64,000 nucleotides of DNA from Oscillospiraceae bacterium (lineage in GTDB: Bacteria > Bacillota > Clostridia > Oscillospirales > Oscillospiraceae). The stretch covers positions 480,754-544,753 of the forward strand of contig CADCKQ010000001.1 of the NCBI GenBank assembly GCA_902802045.1, given 5' to 3'. The position numbers were made by a program, and so were the translations under genes. The notes beneath the pieces were generated by a model. It worked only from the letters and a program-made list of their open reading frames with translations. It did no database searches and was not told the DNA's origin. This document shows positions 16,900 to 25,088 of the stretch, piece by piece (the stretch's first letter is position 1; each line of letters begins with the position of its first letter).

Positions 16900-17775
16900 A
16901 TGAAAGACAAACTGATGGAAGAAGATAGCTTCTTCTATGGGAAAAAGGCAGTCAAAGTATTCTTTATACTTGTCATCATTTTGTCGGCAGGAACAGAAGC
17001 GGCATATTGTCTTGGAGCGCCCGGGTGGCTCGTTGCGGTACTTATGTGGATCCCTGCCTTGTCGGCCATTATTGCTGCAATTATTTCAATAAAAGAGAAG
17101 AACGAAGCTATTACGATAAGAAAGCTGTTTTCCGGGATAGGAATAAGAAAGTGCAATGTGCTTTATATTGTTTTGGGAATAATCATACCTCTTATTTATC
17201 TTCTCATACCATATATGGTCTACTGGCATATATACCCTGATAATTTTGCATATACCGGCGTCGCCTTTTCTCTGATAATGAAAGACCTGGTGCTGTATAC
17301 GATCGTCAGCGTCATTATCGGTCTGCTCACTGCAACAGGAGAAGAACTCGGCTGGAGAGGATTCATGCTGCCGGCCCTTTTGGAACGCTTCGGGCTAAAA
17401 AAAGCATTGCTCCTGTCAGGGCTTATCTGGTGCCTCTGGCATTTCCCGCTACTCATCTGGGGAGGATATATGGACGATTCCGTTTTATGGTACAGGCTTA
17501 TCGCTTTTGTCCTCTGTATCTTCCCGGTCGGCGTTATAGCAGGCCTTCTCGCCATAAAAAGCGGCAGTGTTTGGCCTGCTGCCTTCCTGCATGCTGCGCA
17601 CAATGCCTACGATCAGTCGGTATTCGGGATCATTACCCGCGGCGACAATATGATGTACTATGTAAGTGAGACAGGTATACTGACTATTGTTTGCGCCTGG
17701 ATTATCGCGGCCATACTGTATGCTGCATACTCCAAAGCGAAAATCATACATAAAGAAAACGGCAATGACGGATAA
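16900..17775 (+). CDS. CPBP-family intramembrane metalloprotease
   Basis: A 291-residue polytopic membrane protein with about eight hydrophobic helices. It has the CPBP (Abi/Rce1-like) motifs: EELGWRG, FPLL preceded by His (WCLWHFP), and HAAHN. These residues form the glutamate/histidine active site of the Rce1 family. Bacterial members act in bacteriocin self-immunity or membrane protein maturation, and the substrate here is unknown. The ATG at 16900 is chosen because AAGAGG stands nine bases upstream. The upstream open frame overlaps the ABC remnant. Confidence 0.85.
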   Translation: MKDKLMEEDSFFYGKKAVKVFFILVIILSAGTEAAYCLGAPGWLVAVLMWIPALSAIIAAIISIKEKNEAITIRKLFSGIGIRKCNVLYIVLGIIIPLIYLLIPYMVYWHIYPDNFAYTGVAFSLIMKDLVLYTIVSVIIGLLTATGEELGWRGFMLPALLERFGLKKALLLSGLIWCLWHFPLLIWGGYMDDSVLWYRLIAFVLCIFPVGVIAGLLAIKSGSVWPAAFLHAAHNAYDQSVFGIITRGDNMMYYVSETGILTIVCAWIIAAILYAAYSKAKIIHKENGNDG

Positions 17776-17787
17776 AAATATATAAAA

Positions 17788-18336
17788 ATGAAATATGAAC
17801 GCAATTTAATACTGAAAAACGGTAAGAGCTGCCTTCTGAGGAGCGCCGGCCCGGCAGACGCCGAAGCTCTGCTTGGGACTTTTATACGTACTCACGAAGA
17901 GACAGATTATCTCCTGACTTATCCTGAGGAGAACGGGCATACAACAGAAGAAGAACAAAAGTTCCTTGAAGGACTGGAAAATGATGACAAAGGGATAGAG
18001 ATCCTTGCTTTTGTTGACGGGAAAGCCGTCGGGAGCGCAGGGATAAACCGTGTTGGCGCGAAAGAGAAGATCCGCCACAGGGCAGAATTCGGGATAAGCG
18101 TTGAAAAGGCATACTGGCATCTCGGAATCGGAAGAGCACTGACGGAAGCCTGTATCGGTTGCGCTAAGGAGGCAGGCTATTCACAGATGGAACTTGAGGT
18201 CGTATCTGAAAACAGGGCGGCGATCTCTCTTTATGAAAGCGTCGGATTTAAGGAATACGGAAGAAATCCCAAAGGGTTCCGTTCCAGAATCACGCTCTGG
18301 CAGGAACTTGTGCTTATGCGGCTTGAGCTGGAATAA
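17788..18336 (+). CDS. GNAT-family N-acetyltransferase
   Basis: A 182-residue acetyl-CoA-dependent acetyltransferase. The acetyl-CoA loop is seen in YWHLGIGRALTEACIG (about 110-125). The C-terminal NRAAISLYESVGFKEYGR segment is the classical GNAT motif B. Substrate not predictable. The gene starts 13 bases after the CPBP gene with only a weak ribosome site, so it may depend on read-through translation. Confidence 0.88.
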   Translation: MKYERNLILKNGKSCLLRSAGPADAEALLGTFIRTHEETDYLLTYPEENGHTTEEEQKFLEGLENDDKGIEILAFVDGKAVGSAGINRVGAKEKIRHRAEFGISVEKAYWHLGIGRALTEACIGCAKEAGYSQMELEVVSENRAAISLYESVGFKEYGRNPKGFRSRITLWQELVLMRLELE

Positions 18337-18379
18337 AACCGGCTTTATAAAGTAATGACCCTGAAAAAGGAGGATCGAT

Positions 18380-19072
18380 ATGGAAAAAAGCGGGATAGTC
18401 GGGAAGCTTTTTCAAATGCGGGATGAGAAATATGCCGCCTTGCAGGTGAAGATCCTTCCGACAGTTGGGAAGGATCGTATAATAGGAGTGAGAACTCCCG
18501 AACTTCGGGCCTTTGCGAAGGATCTGTTCAGGGAGGAGGAAACAGAGTCGTTTCTCAGAGAGCTTCCGCACCGGTACTTTGATGAAGACCAGCTCCATGC
18601 ATTTGTGATCTCGCAGGAGAAGGATTTCGATAAATGCATTGCCGAAACGGAAGCGTTTCTCCCGTTCATAGACAATTGGGCCACCTGCGACCAGCTTTCA
18701 CCGAAGGCATTCAAGAATAAGCCGCAAAAACTGCTTCCGTATATACGGAAATGGATCGGATCGGAACATGTCTATACTGTCCGTTTTGCCATAGGAATGC
18801 TTATGCAGCACTTCCTTGACGGCAATTTTTCTCCCGAATATCCGGAGATGGTGGCCGGAGCAAGATCGGAAGAATACTATGTCAATATGATGAGAGCCTG
18901 GTATTTTGCCACGGCGCTTGCCAAACAGTATGATTCCGTAATCCCGTATCTGGAAGGGAATAAGCTGGATACCTGGACCCATAACAAGACTATTCAGAAA
19001 AGCATAGAGAGCTTCAGGATAACGGATGAGCAGAAAGAGTACCTGAGAACCTTGAAAATCGGGAAAAAGTAG
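18380..19072 (+). CDS. DNA alkylation repair protein (AlkD-like HEAT-repeat glycosylase)
   Basis: A 230-residue all-helical protein of the AlkC/AlkD family, which excises bulky or cationic N3- and N7-alkylpurines without base flipping. Recognisable parts are VRTPELRAFAKDL (near 38), the conserved DNWATCDQLSPK (near 97), where the Trp and Asp are catalytic in AlkD, and VRFAIGMLMQHFL. An AAGGAGG ribosome site precedes the ATG. It is the third of four closely spaced small genes on the plus strand. Confidence 0.85.
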   Translation: MEKSGIVGKLFQMRDEKYAALQVKILPTVGKDRIIGVRTPELRAFAKDLFREEETESFLRELPHRYFDEDQLHAFVISQEKDFDKCIAETEAFLPFIDNWATCDQLSPKAFKNKPQKLLPYIRKWIGSEHVYTVRFAIGMLMQHFLDGNFSPEYPEMVAGARSEEYYVNMMRAWYFATALAKQYDSVIPYLEGNKLDTWTHNKTIQKSIESFRITDEQKEYLRTLKIGKK

Positions 19073-19087
19073 TGACAGGGGAAGATC

Positions 19088-19660
19088 ATGGAACATAAAG
19101 GAACAAAGACGATCGAAACGGAGCGCCTTGTGCTGCGGCCGTTTAAAGCGGACGACGCGGGACCGATGTACAGGAACTGGGCCTCCGATCCCGAGGTTAC
19201 AAAGTATCTGACATGGCCCGCGCACAGCAGCGTGGAAGTCTCGGAGCATGTCATTGCGGACTGGACAGAACAGCTGAAGGATCCGGCGTTTTACCAGTGG
19301 GCGATCGAACTGAAGGAGATCAAAGAACCCGTAGGCAGTATCAGCGTTGTAAGGATCGATGAGCAGACAGAGTCGTTTGATGTCGGCTACTGCATCGGAA
19401 GAAAATGGTGGCACAACGGCATTACCCCGGAAGCGCTTAGCGCCGTTATCGCTTTTCTGTTTGACCAGGTCCATGTAAGGTGTGTCAGAGCCTGCCATGA
19501 TACGAACAATCCGAATTCCGGCAAAGTCATGATAAAAAGCGGAATGAAGTACGACGGATTGCGGCGGCAGGCGGGCGTAAACAATCAGGGGATCATAGAT
19601 GAAGCCTGGTATTCGATCCTCAGATCGGAATATGAGAACGGGAAATCACAATACCAATGA
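19088..19660 (+). CDS. GNAT acetyltransferase, RimJ/RimL-like
   Basis: A 190-residue enzyme of the Acetyltransf_3 type. It opens with IETERLVLRPFKADDAGPMYRNWASDPEVTK-type sequence (read in parts: TERLVLRPF, then NWASDPEVTKYL), has VGYCIGRKWWHNG as cofactor loop, and NPNSGKVMIKSGMKYDG near the end. Relatives acetylate ribosomal-protein N-termini or small amines. The function here is not known. It starts 15 bases after the AlkD-like gene and is followed 15 bases later by a lipoprotein gene. Confidence 0.87.
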   Translation: MEHKGTKTIETERLVLRPFKADDAGPMYRNWASDPEVTKYLTWPAHSSVEVSEHVIADWTEQLKDPAFYQWAIELKEIKEPVGSISVVRIDEQTESFDVGYCIGRKWWHNGITPEALSAVIAFLFDQVHVRCVRACHDTNNPNSGKVMIKSGMKYDGLRRQAGVNNQGIIDEAWYSILRSEYENGKSQYQ

Positions 19661-19675
19661 GACTGGAGATATAAA

Positions 19676-20518
19676 ATGAAAAAAACCGTATTGCTGCTTG
19701 CGCTGGTCCTCCTGCTTTCGGGTTGCGGAAAAGCGGCGGAAAAAACAGAAGACGCGAATACCGGAGCCGAGACCGCGTACATGGAGTTCCTGAGCGGAAG
19801 ATCATCCGTTACGACAGCCGAATGCTTCAGGGATGACGATCAGGAATACAATCAGGACGGGCTGGCGTTCGGTACATACACGATCGGGGAGATGAGATCC
19901 GCGATCGCAGAGTATGAAATGAGCGAACCGGCTGTAAAATACACTTTCTTCGATTTCGGAAATGACGGCACTGAGGAGCTTATTATTAAATTTGAGAGCG
20001 TTGATCCGGCTTTTATGAACTGGATCGGCATAATAAGCTTTGACGGCGAAAACCTCGGCCTCAACTATTCTTATGAGGACGGATATCGCACTAATTCCGT
20101 ACTTTATGACGGGGGATATCTCGAAAACGGAGGCTCCTCCGGAGCCGGAGCTCACGGGTACAGGATCGTCTCGTTTGACGGCAAAGGTTTCGGGACAGAA
20201 GAATACAGACAGAACGAATATTACGGATCCTTTGCGGAAAGCATAGAATTCGATCTTACCGGCGATTCGAATTGGGAAGATGAGCATGCCATACCGTATG
20301 AATCCGGGCTTCTGGTATATGAATATATAAAAGACGGCGATGTAAAGATCGCCGTCTCCGGAGGCTGGAGCGAAGACGCTCCGCTGCGTTATGAAGAAGA
20401 GGATTATATCGGTTATCTTGTTTCTCTGGGAGCGGAACAGATCTCCATGGAGGAAATGAACGCCCTCTGCTCGAAAGAGAAGCTCGGCGCCGGGATCAGC
20501 ATCGACAGATCATTATAA
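19676..20518 (+). CDS. predicted lipoprotein of unknown function
   Basis: A 280-residue secreted protein. The signal peptide ends in the lipobox LLSGC (Cys about residue 16), so it should be lipid-anchored outside the cell. The mature part is acidic and contains FDFGNDGTEELIIKF, a VCBS/FG-GAP-like Asp-rich loop common in clostridial extracellular proteins. I recognise no catalytic domain. It ends the four-gene plus-strand run that began with the CPBP/GNAT genes. Confidence 0.75.
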   Translation: MKKTVLLLALVLLLSGCGKAAEKTEDANTGAETAYMEFLSGRSSVTTAECFRDDDQEYNQDGLAFGTYTIGEMRSAIAEYEMSEPAVKYTFFDFGNDGTEELIIKFESVDPAFMNWIGIISFDGENLGLNYSYEDGYRTNSVLYDGGYLENGGSSGAGAHGYRIVSFDGKGFGTEEYRQNEYYGSFAESIEFDLTGDSNWEDEHAIPYESGLLVYEYIKDGDVKIAVSGGWSEDAPLRYEEEDYIGYLVSLGAEQISMEEMNALCSKEKLGAGISIDRSL

Positions 20519-20543
20519 AAGAACGGTTAAAAAAACCCATTGT

Positions 20544-21224
20544 TTATCTTTCAAGAATTCCCTCGTACAGCGCCGTATTGCCGGTAAAGTATGCCCAGAA
20601 CTTCGTCCCGTAATCATAGTGCCACCATTCTGTCGGCAGATTTGAAAATCCCGCATTGAGCATGGTGTGGTAAAGAAGCCTTCTGTTGTTGCGGATCTCT
20701 TCATTCAAGCCCGGTTTTTCATAATACGCGGTGTTGGCCGTTTCGCGAAAATCGTCAAATCCGGTGCCCATGTTCAGAATATGTCCGTCGGAGTCGCGGA
20801 GAGTCAGATCTACAGCCCCGCCCGTGTTGTGTACCGACGGGCTGTAAATATCATAAGACGGTTTGCTCACAAAAAAGCTCGTTTTAAAGTCCAGTTCTTC
20901 TTCCCCAAGGCCGGACTCACCTTCGGAAACGATACGCCTGAATTCGTCCCAGAGCGCCTGCTGGACAGAGATCGGTCTCCAGGCGTCCAGAATGACAAGG
21001 CTGTATCCTTTCGGAAGTAAGTCCTGCGCTTTTATAAGCATATCTGCAACACTCTCTCTGGCATATGCCTCGTATGTCGCACCCGGAAGCAGTCTGGCAT
21101 AGTATACGGAGAGGATCTCGAAGCCGAGATTCTCAAGATCTACAAGCTTTTCATCGCTTCCGAGAATGTCGTATTTTCCGATGTCCGGGAAACTTCTTTC
21201 CGGAATCGCGGCATATTCAAACAT
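20544..21224 (-). CDS. D-alanyl-D-alanine dipeptidase, VanX/DdpX-like
   Basis: A 226-residue zinc peptidase of the M15D family that hydrolyses the free dipeptide D-Ala-D-Ala. The zinc motif SVHNTGGAVD supplies His and Asp, and EWWHYDYG supplies the catalytic Glu and the second zinc His. The Arg of DAWRPISVQ matches the transition-state Arg of VanX. The ATG at 21224 follows GGAGG by four bases. No vanH, vanA or vanRS genes are nearby, so cell-wall turnover or use of D-Ala-D-Ala is more likely than an intact glycopeptide-resistance cluster. Confidence 0.85.
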   Translation of the reverse strand: MFEYAAIPERSFPDIGKYDILGSDEKLVDLENLGFEILSVYYARLLPGATYEAYARESVADMLIKAQDLLPKGYSLVILDAWRPISVQQALWDEFRRIVSEGESGLGEEELDFKTSFFVSKPSYDIYSPSVHNTGGAVDLTLRDSDGHILNMGTGFDDFRETANTAYYEKPGLNEEIRNNRRLLYHTMLNAGFSNLPTEWWHYDYGTKFWAYFTGNTALYEGILER

Positions 21225-21306
21225 GGCGCCTCCTTTCGGCCGTCCGGGCGCGGGATCGGCCGGACCACGATCGATTATAACATTTTTCTCAGAAAGAATC
21301 AGGGAA

Positions 21307-21344
21307 ATCGGCATAGTCTGTCATATCTGACCGACTATGCCGAT
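21307..21344 (-). terminator. hairpin ending the minus-strand acyl-CoA operon
   Basis: A perfect 12-bp stem (ATCGGCATAGTC at 21307-21318 and its complement at 21333-21344) around a 14-base loop lies 67 bases beyond the stop of the flavoreductase gene. The following T-run is short (ATTTCCC), so termination efficiency is uncertain. Confidence 0.6.
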
Positions 21345-21410
21345 ATTGTTTCAGTTGTTCCGATCCCGAAAATGCCCCGTTTCAGGCCGGGTCATTTTCG
21401 AACGGAAGGA

Positions 21411-22625
21411 TCAGAAGAACTCGCCGGGGATCTCCAGTGTCAGATCGCTTGTCGGGAAGCTGCAGCACGGGTGGATATAACCGTAGTGCACATCCGCCCA
21501 GCGGCGCATCTCGTTTTCCTGGGGAATGAAGACCGTGCCGGAAAGGAGACGGGAGCGGCACCAGCCGCACTCGCCCGCCCGGCAGCGGGAAGGAGCTTTG
21601 ATGCCCGCACGCTCAATGGCGACGAGTACCGGCTCGTCGGCAGATGCCGGGATAGTCCATTCCTGAGGTCCCTGTCTGACGACAAAAGTAAACTCTTTTC
21701 CTTTGATATCTGCGGGATAGCCCTCACATTCCCAGGGCGTTTTGGTGACGTCGATGAGCTTGCGGCGGAACAGTCTTTCCGGAAGACCGAGTTTTTCGAT
21801 CTCGGGACGGAGGAACTTGTACATCGCCTCAGGGCCGCAGAGAAATACGGAGAATTCTTCGCCCTCGGGAGCATACTTGCGGATAAGCTCTGCTGTTATG
21901 AAGCCGTGCTCAAAGCCGGCTTTCTCCTCTTCGGAGAGGACATGGATGACCTTGAATTTCGGGCAGATGCGGGCAAGCTCATCCAGCTCGCCGCGGAAGA
22001 GGATGTTGTCCTCATCACGAGAGCCGAAGAGCAGAGTCAGCGAAAAGTCCTCGATCCCGTCAGCCAGCGCGCGCGCCATTGACAGGAAGGGCGTAATGCC
22101 TGAGCCGCCGGCGAGGCCGATTACATTTTTGCAGTCGCGCAGGTCTTCATAGTAGAAGAATCCCTGCGGAGAAGAGGAAATGATCGTGTCGCCCGGTTTC
22201 TTTTCTTCAAGCAGACGGTCTGCGACAAAGCCGCCCGGATTAGCGCGGACAGTAATGGAATACAACCCGTTAAGCGCCTCTTTCGGAGAGGAGCAGAGAG
22301 AGTAGGAGCGGGAGACAAAGCTTCCGTCGATCGGCAGTTTCAGCGAGATATACTGCCCGGCGCGGAAATACGGCAGGGGAGCGCCGTCGGCGCGTTTCAG
22401 CACGAAAGTTTTGGCCTGGGCCTCACCGCGGTCGATTATGCGGTCGATCACAAGCTCGAGATAATCCGGATGCAAAGCTTTCGCGTTCTCATTGATCGGG
22501 AAAACACCGCTTATCTCATTTGCGGGCGAAGACTGTATCATGTTTTCGCGCACTTTGCCCATGTTTTTGAACTTGAGCATATCAAGTTTGCCGATCAGGC
22601 CGACTTTAACATTCAGATCAGACAT
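21411..22625 (-). CDS. FAD/NAD(P)H reductase with C-terminal 2Fe-2S ferredoxin domain
   Basis: A 404-residue electron-transfer flavoprotein. A short N-terminal segment precedes a ferredoxin-reductase module: FAD motif SRSYSLCSSP (about 105-114) and nucleotide motif GLAGGSGITPFLSM (about 170-183). A plant-type 2Fe-2S domain follows, with Cys in CRAGECGWC and a fourth Cys in HPCCSFP. It would pass electrons from NAD(P)H to a partner through the iron-sulfur cluster, or the reverse. It overlaps the CrtI-like gene by eight bases, so the two proteins are likely a functional pair. The ATG at 22625 follows AAGGAGGTG. Confidence 0.88.
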   Translation of the reverse strand: MSDLNVKVGLIGKLDMLKFKNMGKVRENMIQSSPANEISGVFPINENAKALHPDYLELVIDRIIDRGEAQAKTFVLKRADGAPLPYFRAGQYISLKLPIDGSFVSRSYSLCSSPKEALNGLYSITVRANPGGFVADRLLEEKKPGDTIISSSPQGFFYYEDLRDCKNVIGLAGGSGITPFLSMARALADGIEDFSLTLLFGSRDEDNILFRGELDELARICPKFKVIHVLSEEEKAGFEHGFITAELIRKYAPEGEEFSVFLCGPEAMYKFLRPEIEKLGLPERLFRRKLIDVTKTPWECEGYPADIKGKEFTFVVRQGPQEWTIPASADEPVLVAIERAGIKAPSRCRAGECGWCRSRLLSGTVFIPQENEMRRWADVHYGYIHPCCSFPTSDLTLEIPGEFF

Positions 22626-24174
22626 TGCTTTCACCTCCTTCACTCCATTCTTTCAGATCTTTGAGAGCGTTGAAAGCCATCAGCTGTCCGCAGATGATAG
22701 TGGCGGAATAACCGTCGCTGCGCGGGCCGGCAGCGCCGATAGGCCTTAAGCCTTTTATCGGATAGTCGGATGAGATCATCATCATACGGGCCATCATACC
22801 GTCCCAGTCACGGGCCTCATACCCGTAGGCCGAACCTTCAGGCGAGCCGAGATAACGGGCAAAGGTCCACGGAGAGGCAACCTCCATCTCTTCAATATGG
22901 CCTGCAAGATCTATGCCGGTCTTCTCCTTGAGGTTGCGCAGCATCTTTTTGGCGCCCTCGTTCTTGAATTTGAAATAATCTTCCTGCTTAAGTTCGCCCC
23001 ATTCGTCCGGGTTGCCGAAGGTCGTGAAGGAGCAGACACAGGTTCCCTTGGGTGAGAATTCGGGGTTTACGATGTTGTAGCACAGGAAAATGGAATAATC
23101 ATTTGTCTTCATGCCGCCCTGTATGCGCTTGTACTCCTCGACGGAATTGGCGGTACTGGGCAAGAAGTAGCTGTAATCGGTGATGCCGAGCTCCTCGGGC
23201 GAGGCGTCACAGCAGAAGTAGGCTGTGTACATGCGTCCGCCCATGATCCTTCCGCGGGCCGCGGAGAGTTTCTTTTCACGCTCGGGAACCAGTTCTTTGG
23301 GCATCATACGACCGTAAATGATATCCGGGTTGATGTTGGCCAGAGCATAGTCGCACTCGATATCGCCAAGATTGGTGCGCACACCGCAGAGCCTGTCGCC
23401 GTTGAAGAGGAACTCCTCTGCGCGGCAGTTGAACCAGACTTCGCCGCCGAGCTCACGGAAACGCTCGATCATTGCCGTGGAGAATTCATGCGAGGTGTGT
23501 GCCGGAATGTAGGCGCTGCGCTGCACATATTTGTGCACCATCGCCGCGTAGTGGATAAAGGCCAGATGCTCCATATCCACACCCAGGTAGCTCCAATAGG
23601 TCGAGAGGATATCCTGGCACTTTTTCGGCAGCTTGAGTGCGTCGAAGACCTTCTGCGTGCTGTAGGCACCGGTCCTCAACATGTTCGGATAGTCGGATTG
23701 AAGCACCTTCGAATCGGCGTGGCCCTTCGATGCGGTTATGTATGCTATACCGTCGAGCACCTCCTGGAACAGATCGAAGAGCTGCGTCATCTTCTCGCGT
23801 GATCCGGGAACGTATTCTTCCATCTTGTCGATGAAATTGGGGATCCCGGCAGGCATGGTTACATCCATCGGACTCCCGTCTGAGTACTTGGAGATCACGC
23901 GGAAGCAGTCTTTGCATTCATACCATTTTAGAAAAACGCCATAGCCTTCAAGGATCCGCCGCACATCGCCGGGATTGTCGTCCGGGCCGTAGTCGCAGAT
24001 CTCGTGAAGGGACGGCTCAACCTCAAAGCGGCCGCGGACAAAGCTGCTGGCTGCGCCGCCGGGGAGATTGTGCTTTTCGATCAGCAGTGTCTTTTTTCCG
24101 GCCAGCTGGCATTGCAGTGCTGCAGACATGCCGGAGTTGCCGGCGCCCACGACCACTATGTCATATTTGGGCAT
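22618..24174 (-). CDS. CrtI/phytoene-desaturase-like FAD-dependent oxidoreductase
   Basis: A 518-residue flavoprotein. The Rossmann FAD motif VVGAGNSGMSAALQC is at about 7-21 with the acidic strand end LLIEKHNLPGG. The C-terminal FAD-binding segment GLRPIGAAGPRSDGYSATII is near 490. This is the amine-oxidase/phytoene-dehydrogenase fold, used for desaturation, isomerisation or saturation of conjugated double bonds (CrtI, CrtISO, retinol saturase). No carotenoid synthesis genes are present. Position between an enoyl-CoA hydratase and a flavoreductase suggests a redox step on an acyl chain. That role is inference. AAGGAGG precedes the ATG. Confidence 0.85.
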   Translation of the reverse strand: MPKYDIVVVGAGNSGMSAALQCQLAGKKTLLIEKHNLPGGAASSFVRGRFEVEPSLHEICDYGPDDNPGDVRRILEGYGVFLKWYECKDCFRVISKYSDGSPMDVTMPAGIPNFIDKMEEYVPGSREKMTQLFDLFQEVLDGIAYITASKGHADSKVLQSDYPNMLRTGAYSTQKVFDALKLPKKCQDILSTYWSYLGVDMEHLAFIHYAAMVHKYVQRSAYIPAHTSHEFSTAMIERFRELGGEVWFNCRAEEFLFNGDRLCGVRTNLGDIECDYALANINPDIIYGRMMPKELVPEREKKLSAARGRIMGGRMYTAYFCCDASPEELGITDYSYFLPSTANSVEEYKRIQGGMKTNDYSIFLCYNIVNPEFSPKGTCVCSFTTFGNPDEWGELKQEDYFKFKNEGAKKMLRNLKEKTGIDLAGHIEEMEVASPWTFARYLGSPEGSAYGYEARDWDGMMARMMMISSDYPIKGLRPIGAAGPRSDGYSATIICGQLMAFNALKDLKEWSEGGESNV

Positions 24175-24254
24175 AATTGCATTCCTCCTTTTTTATTTAT
24201 TATTTGTATTCCCGGGCGTTCCGGCTGATCTGGGGGAGCGCCAGGGAACAGATC

Positions 24255-25031
24255 TTACTTTTTGCTGCGGGCAGCGAGCATCGCCTTGTAGGCCGCGATG
24301 GCATTCTGAAGGTCCTCGGTTCCGCAACAGTAGGTTGACTGGGCCTGTTCAAAGATCCGGCCGGCGTAGAGGCCGCCTTCGTCCGTAAGATTGACGCCCT
24401 TCTTGGCAAAGCGAACGGCAGCGGCAGGGCTGCGCGCAATGGTTTTGGCCATCTTCATGGCACGTTCGTTCAATTCCTCAAGCGGGACAACAACTTCGAC
24501 AAGACCTATGCGCAATGCCTCCTGTGCGTCGATCTCTTCGCCCGCGATGATCAGACGTTTTGCCTGACCCATACCTACCAGGCGCGTGAGACGTGAGGTG
24601 CCTCCCATATCCGGTGAAAGGCCCAATTGAACTTCAGGCAGGGAGAAACGGGCACCCTCTGCGGCGATCCGGATGTCGGCGCCGAGTATAAATTCCATGC
24701 CCGAGCCGGTGCAGAGCCCCTGTACGGCGGCTATGACAGGGTAATTCTGCTCCTGCCAGAAGCCGTAGATCCTCTGAAGCCAGGGCAGCTTCTCAAGCAC
24801 ATAGGCAGAGCTCACACCCTGCAGATAGTTCAGGTCAATACCCGCCGAAAAGCACTTGCCGTTTGCGTTGATGACAAGACAGCGGATCCCCTCCTGAGCG
24901 GCAATATGATCCTCGACCTCTCCGAGCTCCACATAGAAGCCCGCTTCGAATATGTTGTAGGGCGGACGGTTCAGAGTCAGGACACCTACGCCCTTTTCCA
25001 GAGAAAAGAGAAAGTATTTTCCTTCAAACAT
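24255..25031 (-). CDS. enoyl-CoA hydratase/isomerase-family protein
   Basis: A 258-residue crotonase-fold enzyme. CoA/oxyanion segments are NANGKCFSAGIDLNYLQG and VQGLCTGSGMEFILGADIR. Both acidic residues of true hydratases are present (Glu in GSGMEF and Glu in LPEVQLG). In addition GLSPDMGG carries an Asp eight residues after the second Glu, the spacing seen for the Glu/Asp pair of dienoyl-CoA isomerases. It could therefore hydrate enoyl-CoA, isomerise dienoyl-CoA, or both. It lies between the acyl-CoA ligase and the CrtI-like gene. Confidence 0.87.
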   Translation of the reverse strand: MFEGKYFLFSLEKGVGVLTLNRPPYNIFEAGFYVELGEVEDHIAAQEGIRCLVINANGKCFSAGIDLNYLQGVSSAYVLEKLPWLQRIYGFWQEQNYPVIAAVQGLCTGSGMEFILGADIRIAAEGARFSLPEVQLGLSPDMGGTSRLTRLVGMGQAKRLIIAGEEIDAQEALRIGLVEVVVPLEELNERAMKMAKTIARSPAAAVRFAKKGVNLTDEGGLYAGRIFEQAQSTYCCGTEDLQNAIAAYKAMLAARSKK

Positions 25032-25088
25032 GAATTATCCTCCGATTATAATAATTGCTCCGGTTGAGAAGAAAACACCGCGGCGAGA

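Noticed and set aside
20544..21224. vancomycin resistance cluster
   Set aside because: Only a VanX-like gene is present; no ligase, dehydrogenase or two-component system is near.
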